64,000 bases of DNA from Azohydromonas caseinilytica (GCF_012927045.1 NZ_JABBFW010000008.1:186001-250000), one strand, 5' to 3'. Counted from the stretch's first letter, positions 18,164 to 27,209 are shown. Numbers and translations are program-made. Notes: generated from the sequence alone by a model not told the origin.

Positions 18164-19360
18164 ATGCCCTCACGCCTGCTGGTCCCGGGACTGTCGCTGA
18201 GCCTGCTGATTTCCTGGGGCAGCCTCTACTACGCCTTCGCGGTCCTGGCCGGGCCGATGCGGCTGGCGCTGGGCTGCGATGCCGACACCATGGCGGGCGC
18301 GTTCTCGCTGGCGCTGCTGGTCTGGGGCGTGGCCACCTACCCGGTCGGCGTGGCGCTGCATCGCTGGGGCGGGCGCGTGGTCATGGCTTCGGGCTCGCTG
18401 CTGGCCGCAGTGGCCTTCCTGGGCCTGTACGGCGTGAGCGCGCTGTGGGCCTTCTACGCGCTGTGGGCCATGCTGGGCCTGGCCATGGCGCTGACCTTGT
18501 ACGAGCCCGCCTTTGCCGTGATCGTGCAGAGCTTCCGGGCGGACCGGCGCCGCCGCATCGGCTGGCTCACCATCGTCGGCGGCCTGGCCAGCACCGTGTT
18601 CTGGCCGCTGAGCCACTATCTCAGCACGCAACTGGGCTGGCGCCAGACCGCCCTGGTGTTCGCGGTGCTGCACCTGCTGGTGTGCCTGCCGGTGCACCTG
18701 GGGCTGCCGCGGTCCCGGCTGGCCGAGGACTCCCAGGATTCCACCAGCACCGAGCCGGCCGGGGGCGTGGCTGACGCCGAGCCGATGACCACGCAACACC
18801 GCAGCGCCTTCGCGCAGCTGGGCGCCTGCTTCACGATCTACGGCTTCATCACGGCGGCCATGGCGGTGCAGGTCATTCCCGCGCTGCAGTCGCGCGGGCT
18901 GGACGCGGCCAACGCCCTGAGCTTGGCCGCGTGCATCGGCCCGATGCAGGCCGCCGGCCGGGCGCTGGACCTGGCCATGGGCAACCGCATGGATGCGCGG
19001 CGCGTGGGCATCCTCACGCTGAGCCTGATGCCGCTGTCGCTGGCGGCGCTGTGGCTGGCGCAATGGCGTCCGGAGCTGTGCCTGGTCTTCGTCATCGCCT
19101 ATGGGCTAGGCCTGGGCCTGATGACGGTGGTGAAGGCCACGGCGCCGCTGGACCTGTTCGGCGCCAGGCGTTACGCCCGCAACAGCGGCGTGCTGGGCGC
19201 CCCGGCCGTGATCGCGCGGGCCGCGGGCCCCATAGGTGCGGCCTGGCTGCTGAGCGCCTTCAACGGCCATGGGCCGGTGCTGCTGGTGCTGCTGGCGGCT
19301 TCGGTGGTGGGCACCTGGCTGTTCCTGCGGGTATGGCCGCGTGCCGGGGAGGCCGCATGA
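18164..19360 (+). CDS. Major facilitator superfamily transporter
   Basis: A 398-aa inner-membrane carrier with about 12 hydrophobic spans. The start MPSRLLVPGLSLSLLISWGS at 18164 sits just before the first span. Between spans 2 and 3 is ALHRWGGRVVMASG, the loop-2/3 signature region; a charged central loop (about 185-215) separates the two halves. It overlaps the HIT gene by the ATGA arrangement. The substrate is unknown; its position suggests import or export linked to the divergent LysR regulator and possibly to phosphonate metabolism. Confidence 0.88.
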   Translation: MPSRLLVPGLSLSLLISWGSLYYAFAVLAGPMRLALGCDADTMAGAFSLALLVWGVATYPVGVALHRWGGRVVMASGSLLAAVAFLGLYGVSALWAFYALWAMLGLAMALTLYEPAFAVIVQSFRADRRRRIGWLTIVGGLASTVFWPLSHYLSTQLGWRQTALVFAVLHLLVCLPVHLGLPRSRLAEDSQDSTSTEPAGGVADAEPMTTQHRSAFAQLGACFTIYGFITAAMAVQVIPALQSRGLDAANALSLAACIGPMQAAGRALDLAMGNRMDARRVGILTLSLMPLSLAALWLAQWRPELCLVFVIAYGLGLGLMTVVKATAPLDLFGARRYARNSGVLGAPAVIARAAGPIGAAWLLSAFNGHGPVLLVLLAASVVGTWLFLRVWPRAGEAA

Positions 19361-19788
19361 ACGCGACGCTGCGGCGCTTCAACCATCCGGCCGCGCTGGT
19401 GCGGGAGTTCGAGCACTGGGTGGTGCTGATCCGGCCGGTGCAGCCCACGCCGCTGAGCTGCGTGATCGCGGCCCGCGCCGACGTGAACAGCCTGGGCGAG
19501 CTGGAGGCCGCCGCCGGGGCGCAGCTGCCTGCCGAGATCGCGGGCTTCGAGGCCGCGGTCCGGCGCGTGGCACCGGCGGTGAGGTTCAACTACCTGGCGC
19601 TGATGATGGTCGATCCCAATCCGCATTTCCATGCGATCCCGCGCTACGCGGCAGCGCTGTCGCTGGATGGGATCGAGTGTCGCGATACCGACTTTCCCAG
19701 GCCCGTGGATGTCTTGCGCGGCCTGGAGATCGATGCGGCAACGCTCGATCGATGGCGGGCCCTGCTCGCCGACCGCTGGACGCGCTGA
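19357..19788 (+). CDS. HIT-like (histidine triad) domain protein with altered triad
   Basis: A 143-aa protein overlapping the MFS gene (ATGA at 19357). The C-terminal half contains FNYLALMMVDPNPHFHAIPRY, the position of the HIT motif HxHxHxx. HIT enzymes hydrolyse or transfer nucleoside monophosphates from phosphoramidate or phosphoanhydride substrates. The first His of the triad is replaced by Asn while the second (normally the nucleophile) and third are kept. It may be an Ap4A-like hydrolase or a nucleotidyl-handling enzyme for the phosphonate genes 128 bp downstream; that link is positional only. Confidence 0.6.
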   Translation: MNATLRRFNHPAALVREFEHWVVLIRPVQPTPLSCVIAARADVNSLGELEAAAGAQLPAEIAGFEAAVRRVAPAVRFNYLALMMVDPNPHFHAIPRYAAALSLDGIECRDTDFPRPVDVLRGLEIDAATLDRWRALLADRWTR

Positions 19789-19916
19789 GCAGTGGCGAGA
19801 GCGCTTCCCGTCCCGGGAGGCGCCTCGCCTGTGCGTCGCAGCCGCTTCGCGGCGGGGGCCACCTCGTCGATCTCTCTGGTTCCCGGAACCGAACCCTGGA
19901 AGGCATCTGACCAGCC

Positions 19917-20807
19917 ATGCTCACTTCAGACAAACGCCGTGCCCAGCTCAGGCGCCTGCTGCAAGGTAAGCGCTGCCTGCGTGCTCTTGAAGCGCACAGC
20001 CCCATCTCCGCGCTGCTGGCCCAGCATGCGCGCTTCGAGCCCGCGCCCGGGCAGAACGTCGGCTACGACGCGATCTGGTCCAGCTCGCTGACCGACTCGA
20101 CCCACAAGGGGCTGCCCGACATCGAGATCCTGAGCGCCAGCAACCGGCTGCAGAACGTGCATGACATATTCGAGGTCAGCGCGCTGCCGATGATCTTCGA
20201 CGGCGACACCGGCGGGAAGCCGGAGCACTTCGCGCTGCACGTGCGCGCCCTGGAGCGCGCGGGCGTGTCGGCAGTGGTGATCGAGGACAAGCGCGGCCTG
20301 AAGAAGAACTCGCTGCTGGGCAACGACGTGTTCCAGCAGCAGGATGCCGTCGAGGAGTTCTGCGACAAGATCCGCGCCGGGCGCGAGGCGCTGCTGACGG
20401 ATGATTTCATGATCGTCGCCCGCTGCGAGAGCCTGATCCTCGACCAGGGCATGGCTGACGCGATGCGGCGCTGCCTGGCCTACGTGGAGGCCGGTGCCCA
20501 CGGCATCATGATCCACAGCCGCAAGAAGGACGGCCAGGAGATCATCGAGTTCGCGCAGCTGTTCCGCGAGTACCACCGCCATGTGCCGCTGGTGTGCGTG
20601 CCCACCAGCTACGCGCACCTGAAGTTCGAGGAGCTGGAGGGCGCGGGCTTCAACGTCGTGATCTACGCCAACCACATGCTGCGCAGCGCCTACCTGGCCA
20701 TGAAGGGCGTGGCCGAGGACATCCTGCGCAACGGCCGCACGCTGGAAGTCGAGCCCCGTTGCCTGGGCATCGACGAGATCCTGCATCTCATCCCCGGGAC
20801 GCGCTGA
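19917..20807 (+). CDS. aepX: Phosphoenolpyruvate mutase (PEP to phosphonopyruvate)
   Basis: The isocitrate-lyase-superfamily enzyme that forms the C-P bond, 296 aa. Diagnostic residues: metal-ligand Asps in MIFDGDTGG, the mutase active-site loop EDKRGLKKNSLLG (E-D-K-x4-K-x-N-S, the mutase form rather than the hydrolase form) and the Arg in VARCESLI. SSLTDSTHKGLPD carries the upstream catalytic Asp. The start MLTSDKRRAQLRRLL follows a 128-bp gap after the HIT gene. The reaction is strongly unfavourable, so a coupled next step is required; the aminotransferase and nucleotidyltransferase follow, but no decarboxylase. Confidence 0.92.
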   Translation: MLTSDKRRAQLRRLLQGKRCLRALEAHSPISALLAQHARFEPAPGQNVGYDAIWSSSLTDSTHKGLPDIEILSASNRLQNVHDIFEVSALPMIFDGDTGGKPEHFALHVRALERAGVSAVVIEDKRGLKKNSLLGNDVFQQQDAVEEFCDKIRAGREALLTDDFMIVARCESLILDQGMADAMRRCLAYVEAGAHGIMIHSRKKDGQEIIEFAQLFREYHRHVPLVCVPTSYAHLKFEELEGAGFNVVIYANHMLRSAYLAMKGVAEDILRNGRTLEVEPRCLGIDEILHLIPGTR

Positions 20808-20908
20808 GCAGCGCCGCCGGCGCAAGCCCGCTCCACCTCTCCATTTCTTCCAACCCCGTTTCGGCGCGGCGCCGACAGGCCCGCCGCGCCCTTGCCAAGG
20901 ATCTATCC

Positions 20909-22102
20909 ATGACGCTGGCCCAACGTACCCGCAGGATCGCGCCGCCGGGCACCTCCAAGATGCGCACCATCGCCAACGAGCTCAAGGCGCAGGGGCTGCA
21001 GGTGATCAACTTCGCCGCCGGCGAGCTCGACGTCGATACCGACGAGCTGGTCAAGGAGGGCGCCCGCAAGGCCATCGACGGCGGCCACAACATCTACACG
21101 CCCACGCTGGGCCTGCCCGAGCTGCGCAAGCAGGTGGCCGCGCTGGTGACCCGGCATGCCGGCGTGGCCTACGCGCACAACGAGGTGGGCCTCACCGCCG
21201 GCGCCAAGCAGGCGCTCTACAACGCGGCGATGGTGCTGATCGACCCCGAGGACGAAGTCATCATCCCCGCCCCGTACTGGGTGACCTTCCCGACGCAGGT
21301 GGAGCTGGCGCAGGGCCGGCCGGTGTTCGTGGACACCCGGCCGCACGGCTACCAGCTGCTGGCCAGCGACGTGCAGCGGGCCATCACGCCCAGGACCAGG
21401 GCGCTCATCCTCAACACGCCCAACAATCCCACCGGCGCGGTCTACGGGCGCGAGGAGCTGGCGAAGATCGCGGCGCTGGCCATCGAGCACGACTTCTGGG
21501 TCATCTTCGACGAGTGCTACGCCTCGCTGGTGCGGGCGGGCCACCGGCACAAGCACATCCTGGCCATCGAGCCGCGGCTCAAGGAGCGGGCCGTGCTGGT
21601 CAACTCGTTCTCGAAGAGCCATGCGCTGACCGGCTGGCGCCTGGGCTACGTGGCCGCGCCCGCCGAGGTGATCAAGGCGATGGAGAACCTGCAGGGGCAC
21701 ACGACTTCCAACCCCAGCAGCGTTGCGCAGTACGCCGTGAGCCACGCGCTGGCCCATGACGACGGCAGCTTCATTGCCGCCATCAACCGGGCGCTGGATG
21801 AGCGGCTGCGCCAGGCCCTGGCCATCGTGGCCGACATGCCCGAGGTGAAGGTGGCGCCGCCTCAGGGCGCGTTCTACCTGTTCCTCGACATCTCCGCGCA
21901 CCTGGGCCGGCGCCTGGGCGATCTGGTCGTGGCCGACGTGGACCAGTTCTGCGAGCTGGCGCTGCGCGAGGCGCAAATCGCCCTGGTGTCGGGCGCCGCC
22001 TTCGGCGACCCCAGCAGCGTGCGCGTCTCCTACGCGATCGCTCCGGGCGATGTGGTCGAGGGACTGCATCGCCTGCGCCGGCTGCTGCAGCGGCTGCGCT
22101 GA
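20909..22102 (+). CDS. Class I PLP-dependent aminotransferase (aspartate aminotransferase fold), phosphonate locus
   Basis: A 397-aa fold-type I aminotransferase starting MTLAQRTRRIAPPGTSK. The PLP Lys lies in NSFSKSHALTGWRLGY; NTPNNPTGAV and FDECYASLV (PLP-pyridine Asp and Tyr) are intact, and Arg in VRVSYAI is the substrate-carboxylate Arg. It sits 101 bp after aepX. In known loci aminotransferases here make 2-aminoethylphosphonate from phosphonoacetaldehyde (needing a decarboxylase) or phosphonoalanine from phosphonopyruvate. With no decarboxylase in view and a carboxylate-binding Arg, phosphonoalanine is a reasonable candidate product. Substrate not proven. Confidence 0.85.
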   Translation: MTLAQRTRRIAPPGTSKMRTIANELKAQGLQVINFAAGELDVDTDELVKEGARKAIDGGHNIYTPTLGLPELRKQVAALVTRHAGVAYAHNEVGLTAGAKQALYNAAMVLIDPEDEVIIPAPYWVTFPTQVELAQGRPVFVDTRPHGYQLLASDVQRAITPRTRALILNTPNNPTGAVYGREELAKIAALAIEHDFWVIFDECYASLVRAGHRHKHILAIEPRLKERAVLVNSFSKSHALTGWRLGYVAAPAEVIKAMENLQGHTTSNPSSVAQYAVSHALAHDDGSFIAAINRALDERLRQALAIVADMPEVKVAPPQGAFYLFLDISAHLGRRLGDLVVADVDQFCELALREAQIALVSGAAFGDPSSVRVSYAIAPGDVVEGLHRLRRLLQRLR

Positions 22103-22213
22103 GCAGCCCCTTTCACGTCGCCCCATCCCGCGCCGCCGTCCAGCGGCGGCGCCGCGTGCGCGAGGGGCCAGTGTCGCTCCCCGCACGCCCATGACTTCCC
22201 GAACTTCTGCACC

Positions 22214-23038
22214 ATGACTGCCATCAGCAACGAACTGCGCCAACTGGCCGCGGACACCCACGTCATCATCCTCGCCGCCGGCCTGGGCACCAGGCTCAAG
22301 GAGAACACCCAGGCGACGCCGAAGTGCCTGGTGCCGGTCTCCGGCCAGCCCATCCTTGAGCGCATGCTGGAGAACCTGGCGGCGCTGGGCGTGCGGCGCG
22401 CCAGCATCGTCGTCGGCTACCTCGACCAAGCCATCCGCCAGTTCGTCGGCGCGTGGCTGCAGGAGCAGGGGCAAGGGCTGGAAGTCGATTTCGTGCTCAA
22501 CGAGCGCTATGCGCAAAGCGGCTCGGTGCTGTCGCTGGAGCTGGCCCTGCGCGAGGCCGATGCCGAATGCGAGCGGCAGCATCTGCTGCTGATCGAGGGC
22601 GACGTGGTGACGGACCGCCGGCTGCTGCAGCGCCTGCTGGAGCAGGGCGTGCAGGGCGCCGAGGCGGCGACGATGCTGGCGCCGTACGAGCCGGCGCTGA
22701 ACGGCACCTTCGCCACCGTGGACGGCGGGGTGGTGTCGGCCTGGCTGCACGAGAGCGTGCGCGAGCCCGGCTTCGAGCTGCAGCGCAGCTTCAAGACCGT
22801 CAATCTCAGCTTCGTGCGGCGCGGCACGCCGCGCCAGCGGCTGCTGGCCCGGGTGAGCGGCGAGATCGCGCGGGCCGGCGTCAAGGCACCGCTGGAATAC
22901 GCGATGCACGCGCTCGTGCTCGAAGGCCTGCAGATCCGCGCCGTGCTCACCGATGGCCTGCCGTGGTTCGAGGTGGACACGCCCGAGGACCTGGCGATCG
23001 CCAATGCGATGTTCCCGCCGCTGGCGGTTGCGGCGTGA
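22214..23038 (+). CDS. Nucleotidyltransferase, probable CMP-phosphonate (PntC-type) or sugar-1-phosphate activating enzyme
   Basis: A 274-aa GT-A-fold nucleotidyltransferase. The N-terminal signature LAAGLGTRLKEN plus TPKCLVPV supplies the nucleotide-binding loop and catalytic Lys. LIEGDVVTD holds a metal-binding Asp and FEVDTPEDLAIA a second metal site. Enzymes of this type next to PEP mutase and an aminotransferase activate 2-aminoethylphosphonate or related phosphonates as CMP esters (PntC). The order aepX-aminotransferase-nucleotidyltransferase therefore argues for a CMP-phosphonate donor. A choline-phosphate cytidylyltransferase-like role is the alternative. Confidence 0.75.
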   Translation: MTAISNELRQLAADTHVIILAAGLGTRLKENTQATPKCLVPVSGQPILERMLENLAALGVRRASIVVGYLDQAIRQFVGAWLQEQGQGLEVDFVLNERYAQSGSVLSLELALREADAECERQHLLLIEGDVVTDRRLLQRLLEQGVQGAEAATMLAPYEPALNGTFATVDGGVVSAWLHESVREPGFELQRSFKTVNLSFVRRGTPRQRLLARVSGEIARAGVKAPLEYAMHALVLEGLQIRAVLTDGLPWFEVDTPEDLAIANAMFPPLAVAA

Positions 23039-23079
23039 CCGCAGCCCGGTTCCTCACCTAGCACGACAAAGACACCCCG

Positions 23080-25725
23080 ATGCTGGAACTGCTCGATACC
23101 GCGCTGATTGCGCCCATTCGCTGGGCTTTGCTGTCGGTGCTCAGGCTGGGCTGGGAGGTCAGCGGGAGCCACGGGCTCTCGCTGCTGATCCTGAGCGTGT
23201 TCTTCAACCTGCTGCTGATCCCGGCGTATCACTGGGCCGAGCGCCTGCAGGGCAAGGAGCGCGAGGCCCAACGCCGCATGCGACCCAAGGTCGAAGAGTT
23301 CAAGGCCGTGTTCAAGGGCCAGGAGCTGCACATGATGCTGCGGCAGCTCTACAAGCTGCACGGCTATCACCCGATCTACGCCCTGCGCACGCTGGCGCCG
23401 CTGGCGATCCAGATCCCGTTCTTCATTGCCGCCTTCGGCCTGCTGTCGCATTACGCGCCGTTCGTGGGCGCCTCCTTCCTGTTCCTGCGCGACCTCTCCA
23501 GGCCGGACGCGCTGCTCGGCGGCGTGCACCTGATGCCGTTGCTGATGACGGCCATCAACCTCTACGCGCTGCAGCTCTACGCGCGCCAGACCTCCCGCTC
23601 CGACTGGGCGCAAGGCGTGGTGGTGGCGCTGATCTTCCTGGTGCTGCTGTACGACTCGCCCAGCGGCCTGGTGCTGTACTGGACCTTCAACAACCTGCTG
23701 TCGGTGCTCAAGAGCGCCTGGTACACCCGCAGGCTGCCGCGCGGCGCGGCGGCGCCCTCGCATTTCACGTCGTTGCTGCGGGAGATCGGGGCCAGCCTGC
23801 GCCGCGGGCGCACGCAGCGGCTGCTCGACAGCCTGGGCGCGTCGCTGAAGGGCAGCTACGCGCTGGCCTGCGCCAGCCTGTTCATGCTGCTCGTGGTGGC
23901 GCTGCCCATCGGCTTCACAAGCCTGGAGGACAACGTCGATGGCCTGAGCGGCTACGTCGGCTTCTTCCTGCTGGCGAGCCTGGCCGCGGCAGCGGTCTTC
24001 GCGCTGCTGAGCGCGGCCTGGTACCGCCTGGCCGGTCCGGCGCTGCGGGCCTGGACCACGTTCACGGCCTTTGCCGCGATGCTGCTGGCGCTGGCCTTCG
24101 CCTTCGTGCATCAGCCCGATGCCGGCATGCTCGACAACTTCGTGTTCTTCACGCCGCAGGCGCTGGCGCCGACGGGGGCCAAGCTCGTCCTGGACCTGGC
24201 GCTGCTCATTGTGCTGGGAGCCCTGGCCTGGTGGACGGCGGTGCGCTATCCGGCGGCGATGCGCAACGCGCTGGCGGTGATGCTGCTGGCCAGCGTGCTC
24301 AGCGCCGGGCTGAGCCTGGTGTCGCTGGACCGGCGCATCGACCAGCAGCTGGCCAAGGCGGACCCGGAGGGCACCAAGCTGTTCCGCTACTCCAAGACCC
24401 AGCCCAACGTGCTGCTGGTCTTCCTCGACGGCGCCATGAGCGGCTACCTGCCGGCCATCTTCGAGGACGAGCCGCAGCTCAAGGAGCAGCTGCGCGGCTT
24501 CAGCTGGTATCCCAACGTCATTTCCAGCGGCAACCGCACCATCAACGGCCTACCGTCGGTGTTCGGCGGCGAGGACTACACGGTGGGCGGCGTCAATGCG
24601 CGGCGCAACGGGACGCTGAAGGAGAAGGTCACCGACGGCTACAAGATCTACGTCGACAACTTCCACGCCAAGGGCTACGACGTCCAGTACGCCGACCCGT
24701 TCTGGTTCGGGCTGGTGCGCACCGGCGACTGCGAGCTGTTCAACGAGCTCTACGCCAAGGACGGCAAGGGGCGCTGCATCCACTCCATCGGCCGCGGTGT
24801 GGAGCGGCGCAAGCGCGAGGTGACCGCCGACAAGACACAGGACTTCTTCGTCGGGCTGGCGCGGCAGTACTTCGCGCTGACGGTGTTCCGGGTAGCGCCG
24901 CACTCGCTCAAGAACGCCGTGTACGACCGTGGCCAGTGGCTGTCGATGTCCTTTGCGTGGAAGAAGCGCATGGACAAGTACCTCAACAACTTCTTCAGCC
25001 TGGCGGCCATGCCCTCGCTGTCCGCGGTGGACTCGGACCGGCCGACCTTCAACTTCATCACCAACGAGGCGCCGCGCGCGACCTTCTTGCTCGACAAGGA
25101 TTGCCTGCCCGAGGATGCGCGAGGCAGTGGCAGCGTTCGGCGCGAGTCGCCGCGCTTCAGGCACGAGGACACGCAGCGGATCTTCGAGACCCATCGCTGC
25201 GTGATGCGCGGGGTGGGGCGCTTCGTGGACTGGCTGCGGGCCGAGGGCATCCTGGACAACACCTTCATCGTGTTCGCCTCGGACCACGGCTGGGTTTCCG
25301 ACAACCCGCTGCTCGACGGCGTCAGGGGCCAGCAGACCTACTCGATGTACCAGGCCTTCCTGATGGTGAAGGACTTCAACAGCCGCGGCGAGCTCAAGGA
25401 GGACCCCACCTACATCGCCAACTTCAAGGTGCCCGGGCTGATCTGCGACAGGATCGGCGGCTGCCTGGACCATGCCACCGGCAAGACCGTCCGCTACGAG
25501 CCGCTGGTGCCGCCGGTGCGGCTGTACGAGACGCCGTGGCAGCCCGCGGGCCAGACGCTGCACGACTACGTCATCGACGCGATGCACGAGAACAGCGGCG
25601 CGGTGGGCCTGCAGCGCAGCTGGCGCACGCTCAACGGCGAGCTGCAGGCCGATGCCGCGCCGAGCCCGGCGCCCGGCGTCGCGCTGGCCGGTGCGGGCCT
25701 GGCCGCACCGGAGGCCGATCGATGA
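23080..25725 (+). CDS. YidC/Oxa1-like membrane domain fused to a sulfatase/alkaline-phosphatase-superfamily domain
   Basis: An 881-aa membrane protein. Residues about 1-215 match the YidC/Oxa1 insertase core: LSLLILSVFFNLLLIP, LAIQIPFFIAAFGLL and GLVLYWTFNNLLSVLKSAW are hallmark YidC spans. A further group of about five spans (about 260-440) follows. From 440 on there is a periplasmic alkaline-phosphatase-superfamily domain: metal-ligand Asp450 in NVLLVFLDGAMSGYL, presumed nucleophile Thr487 in SGNRTINGLPSVFGG, and metal ligands Asp735-His736 in VFASDHGW. Such domains include phosphoethanolamine and phosphoglycerol transferases. It lies 41 bp after the nucleotidyltransferase gene. I infer transfer or trimming of a phospho/phosphono group on a surface molecule; the fusion is not one I recognise as characterised. 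Confidence 0.85.
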   Translation: MLELLDTALIAPIRWALLSVLRLGWEVSGSHGLSLLILSVFFNLLLIPAYHWAERLQGKEREAQRRMRPKVEEFKAVFKGQELHMMLRQLYKLHGYHPIYALRTLAPLAIQIPFFIAAFGLLSHYAPFVGASFLFLRDLSRPDALLGGVHLMPLLMTAINLYALQLYARQTSRSDWAQGVVVALIFLVLLYDSPSGLVLYWTFNNLLSVLKSAWYTRRLPRGAAAPSHFTSLLREIGASLRRGRTQRLLDSLGASLKGSYALACASLFMLLVVALPIGFTSLEDNVDGLSGYVGFFLLASLAAAAVFALLSAAWYRLAGPALRAWTTFTAFAAMLLALAFAFVHQPDAGMLDNFVFFTPQALAPTGAKLVLDLALLIVLGALAWWTAVRYPAAMRNALAVMLLASVLSAGLSLVSLDRRIDQQLAKADPEGTKLFRYSKTQPNVLLVFLDGAMSGYLPAIFEDEPQLKEQLRGFSWYPNVISSGNRTINGLPSVFGGEDYTVGGVNARRNGTLKEKVTDGYKIYVDNFHAKGYDVQYADPFWFGLVRTGDCELFNELYAKDGKGRCIHSIGRGVERRKREVTADKTQDFFVGLARQYFALTVFRVAPHSLKNAVYDRGQWLSMSFAWKKRMDKYLNNFFSLAAMPSLSAVDSDRPTFNFITNEAPRATFLLDKDCLPEDARGSGSVRRESPRFRHEDTQRIFETHRCVMRGVGRFVDWLRAEGILDNTFIVFASDHGWVSDNPLLDGVRGQQTYSMYQAFLMVKDFNSRGELKEDPTYIANFKVPGLICDRIGGCLDHATGKTVRYEPLVPPVRLYETPWQPAGQTLHDYVIDAMHENSGAVGLQRSWRTLNGELQADAAPSPAPGVALAGAGLAAPEADR

Positions 25726-25790
25726 GCCGCCCGTCCTTCCCTCCGGCGCCGTGATGCCGGCCCCGCAGCCCTGAGCCTGACCTTCACATC

Positions 25791-27209
25791 ATGTTCGACC
25801 TCCATCTGCAAGCGTTGCTGGCCGAGACGGGCCTGGCGCTCCTCGTGCCCGGCGGTGATCTCCCGCCACAGCTGCTCTACCTCGACCCCGGCACGGGCAG
25901 CCTGCTGTTCTCGGTGATCGTGGGCATCGCCAGCACGGCCTACTTCGTCGCCAAGGACTTGCTCTACCGCGCGGGCACCCGCGTGCGCATGCTGCTGTCG
26001 CCGCGCTCCGGCGCGGCACTGCGCGCGGCCCAGCGCGAGGAGCACCCAGTGGTGTTCTACAGCGAGGGCCGGCAGTACCGGAGCACCTTCGGCCCCTTGC
26101 TGCAGCAGATGCAGCGCCGCGGCCTGCCGTGCCTCTACCTGAGCAGCGATGCCGAGGACCCGTTGCTGGCACTGGGGCAGGGCGGCCAGTACCCGCAGCT
26201 GCGCACCGAGCACATCGGCCACGGGCACATGGCCTGGGCACGGTTGCGCACGCTGCGCGCCCGGGTGGTGTGCATGACCACGCCCGGGCTGGATGTGCTT
26301 CAGATCCGCCGCTCGCCCCATGTACGGCACTACATGCACATCGTGCACTCGCCGACCGACAAGTCGTTCAACCGGCCCTATTCCTTCGACTTCTTCGATT
26401 CCGTGCTGATCAACGGGCCGCACCAGGAGCGCGTGATCCGCTGCCTGGAGGAGCTGCGCGGACGCAGGCGCAAGGAGCTGTTCAGCGAGGGCTGCGTCTA
26501 CTACGACAGCCTGGTGCCGCGCTACGCGGCGGCCAGCGAGGTGGCCGCTCTCGCCAAGGGCGGGGCTCCGCAGCGCGTGCCGCGCGTGCTGCTGGCACCG
26601 ACCTGGGGCAAGAACGGGCTGCTCACGCGCTACGGCAGCCCGCTGATCCGCGCCATCGCCGAGGCCGGGCTGGAGCTGGTCATCCGGCCGCATCCGCAGA
26701 GCGCGCGCTCCGAAGCGGAGCTGCTGGCCCGGCTGCAGCGGGAATGCGCGGCGCTGCCGAACTGCTGCTGGGATTTCAACGCCGATCCGGTCGAGGCCAT
26801 GGCCATGTCCGACATCCTGGTGTCCGACATCTCGGGCATCGTCTTCGACTACGCCTTCCTGACCGGCCGGCCCGTGCTGACCATGGACTTCAGTGTCGAC
26901 AAGCGTGGCTTCGAGGCCATGGACCTGCCGTTCGAGCCCTGGGAGCTGAGCAGCCTGGAGTTGATCGGCCGGCGCATCGGGCTGGACGACGTTCCCGCGC
27001 TGCCGAAGATCATCCGGGAGGAAACCACCAGCCCGGTCCGCGCGACGCAGATCCGGCTGTTGCGCGACACCCATGTGCTGAATTTCGGGCACGCCAGCGA
27101 GGCCGCCGTCGAGCGCATCGCGCAGCTGGCCGGCCTGGATGCGCAGGCGCAGCCGCTCGAAGCCGCCCCGGGGGCCGGCCTGGCGCTCGCGACGGCTCTC
27201 AGCGCGTGA
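25791..27209 (+). CDS. CDP-glycerol glycerophosphotransferase (TagB/TagF)-like protein
   Basis: A 472-aa protein. Residues about 28-55 form an N-terminal membrane segment with the motif YLDPGTGSLLFSVI. The rest has the GT-B-like Glyphos_transf fold: HIVHSPTDKSFN, LLAPTWGKNG, VIRPHPQSA (donor-phosphate His) and SDISGIVFDYAFLTGRPVL, matching the TagF C-terminal signature. TagB/F enzymes move glycerol-phosphate or ribitol-phosphate from CDP donors to wall polymers. Next to a CMP-phosphonate-type activating enzyme, a CMP-phosphonate donor is plausible. It is coupled to the next gene by a TGATG overlap. Confidence 0.85.
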   Translation: MFDLHLQALLAETGLALLVPGGDLPPQLLYLDPGTGSLLFSVIVGIASTAYFVAKDLLYRAGTRVRMLLSPRSGAALRAAQREEHPVVFYSEGRQYRSTFGPLLQQMQRRGLPCLYLSSDAEDPLLALGQGGQYPQLRTEHIGHGHMAWARLRTLRARVVCMTTPGLDVLQIRRSPHVRHYMHIVHSPTDKSFNRPYSFDFFDSVLINGPHQERVIRCLEELRGRRRKELFSEGCVYYDSLVPRYAAASEVAALAKGGAPQRVPRVLLAPTWGKNGLLTRYGSPLIRAIAEAGLELVIRPHPQSARSEAELLARLQRECAALPNCCWDFNADPVEAMAMSDILVSDISGIVFDYAFLTGRPVLTMDFSVDKRGFEAMDLPFEPWELSSLELIGRRIGLDDVPALPKIIREETTSPVRATQIRLLRDTHVLNFGHASEAAVERIAQLAGLDAQAQPLEAAPGAGLALATALSA

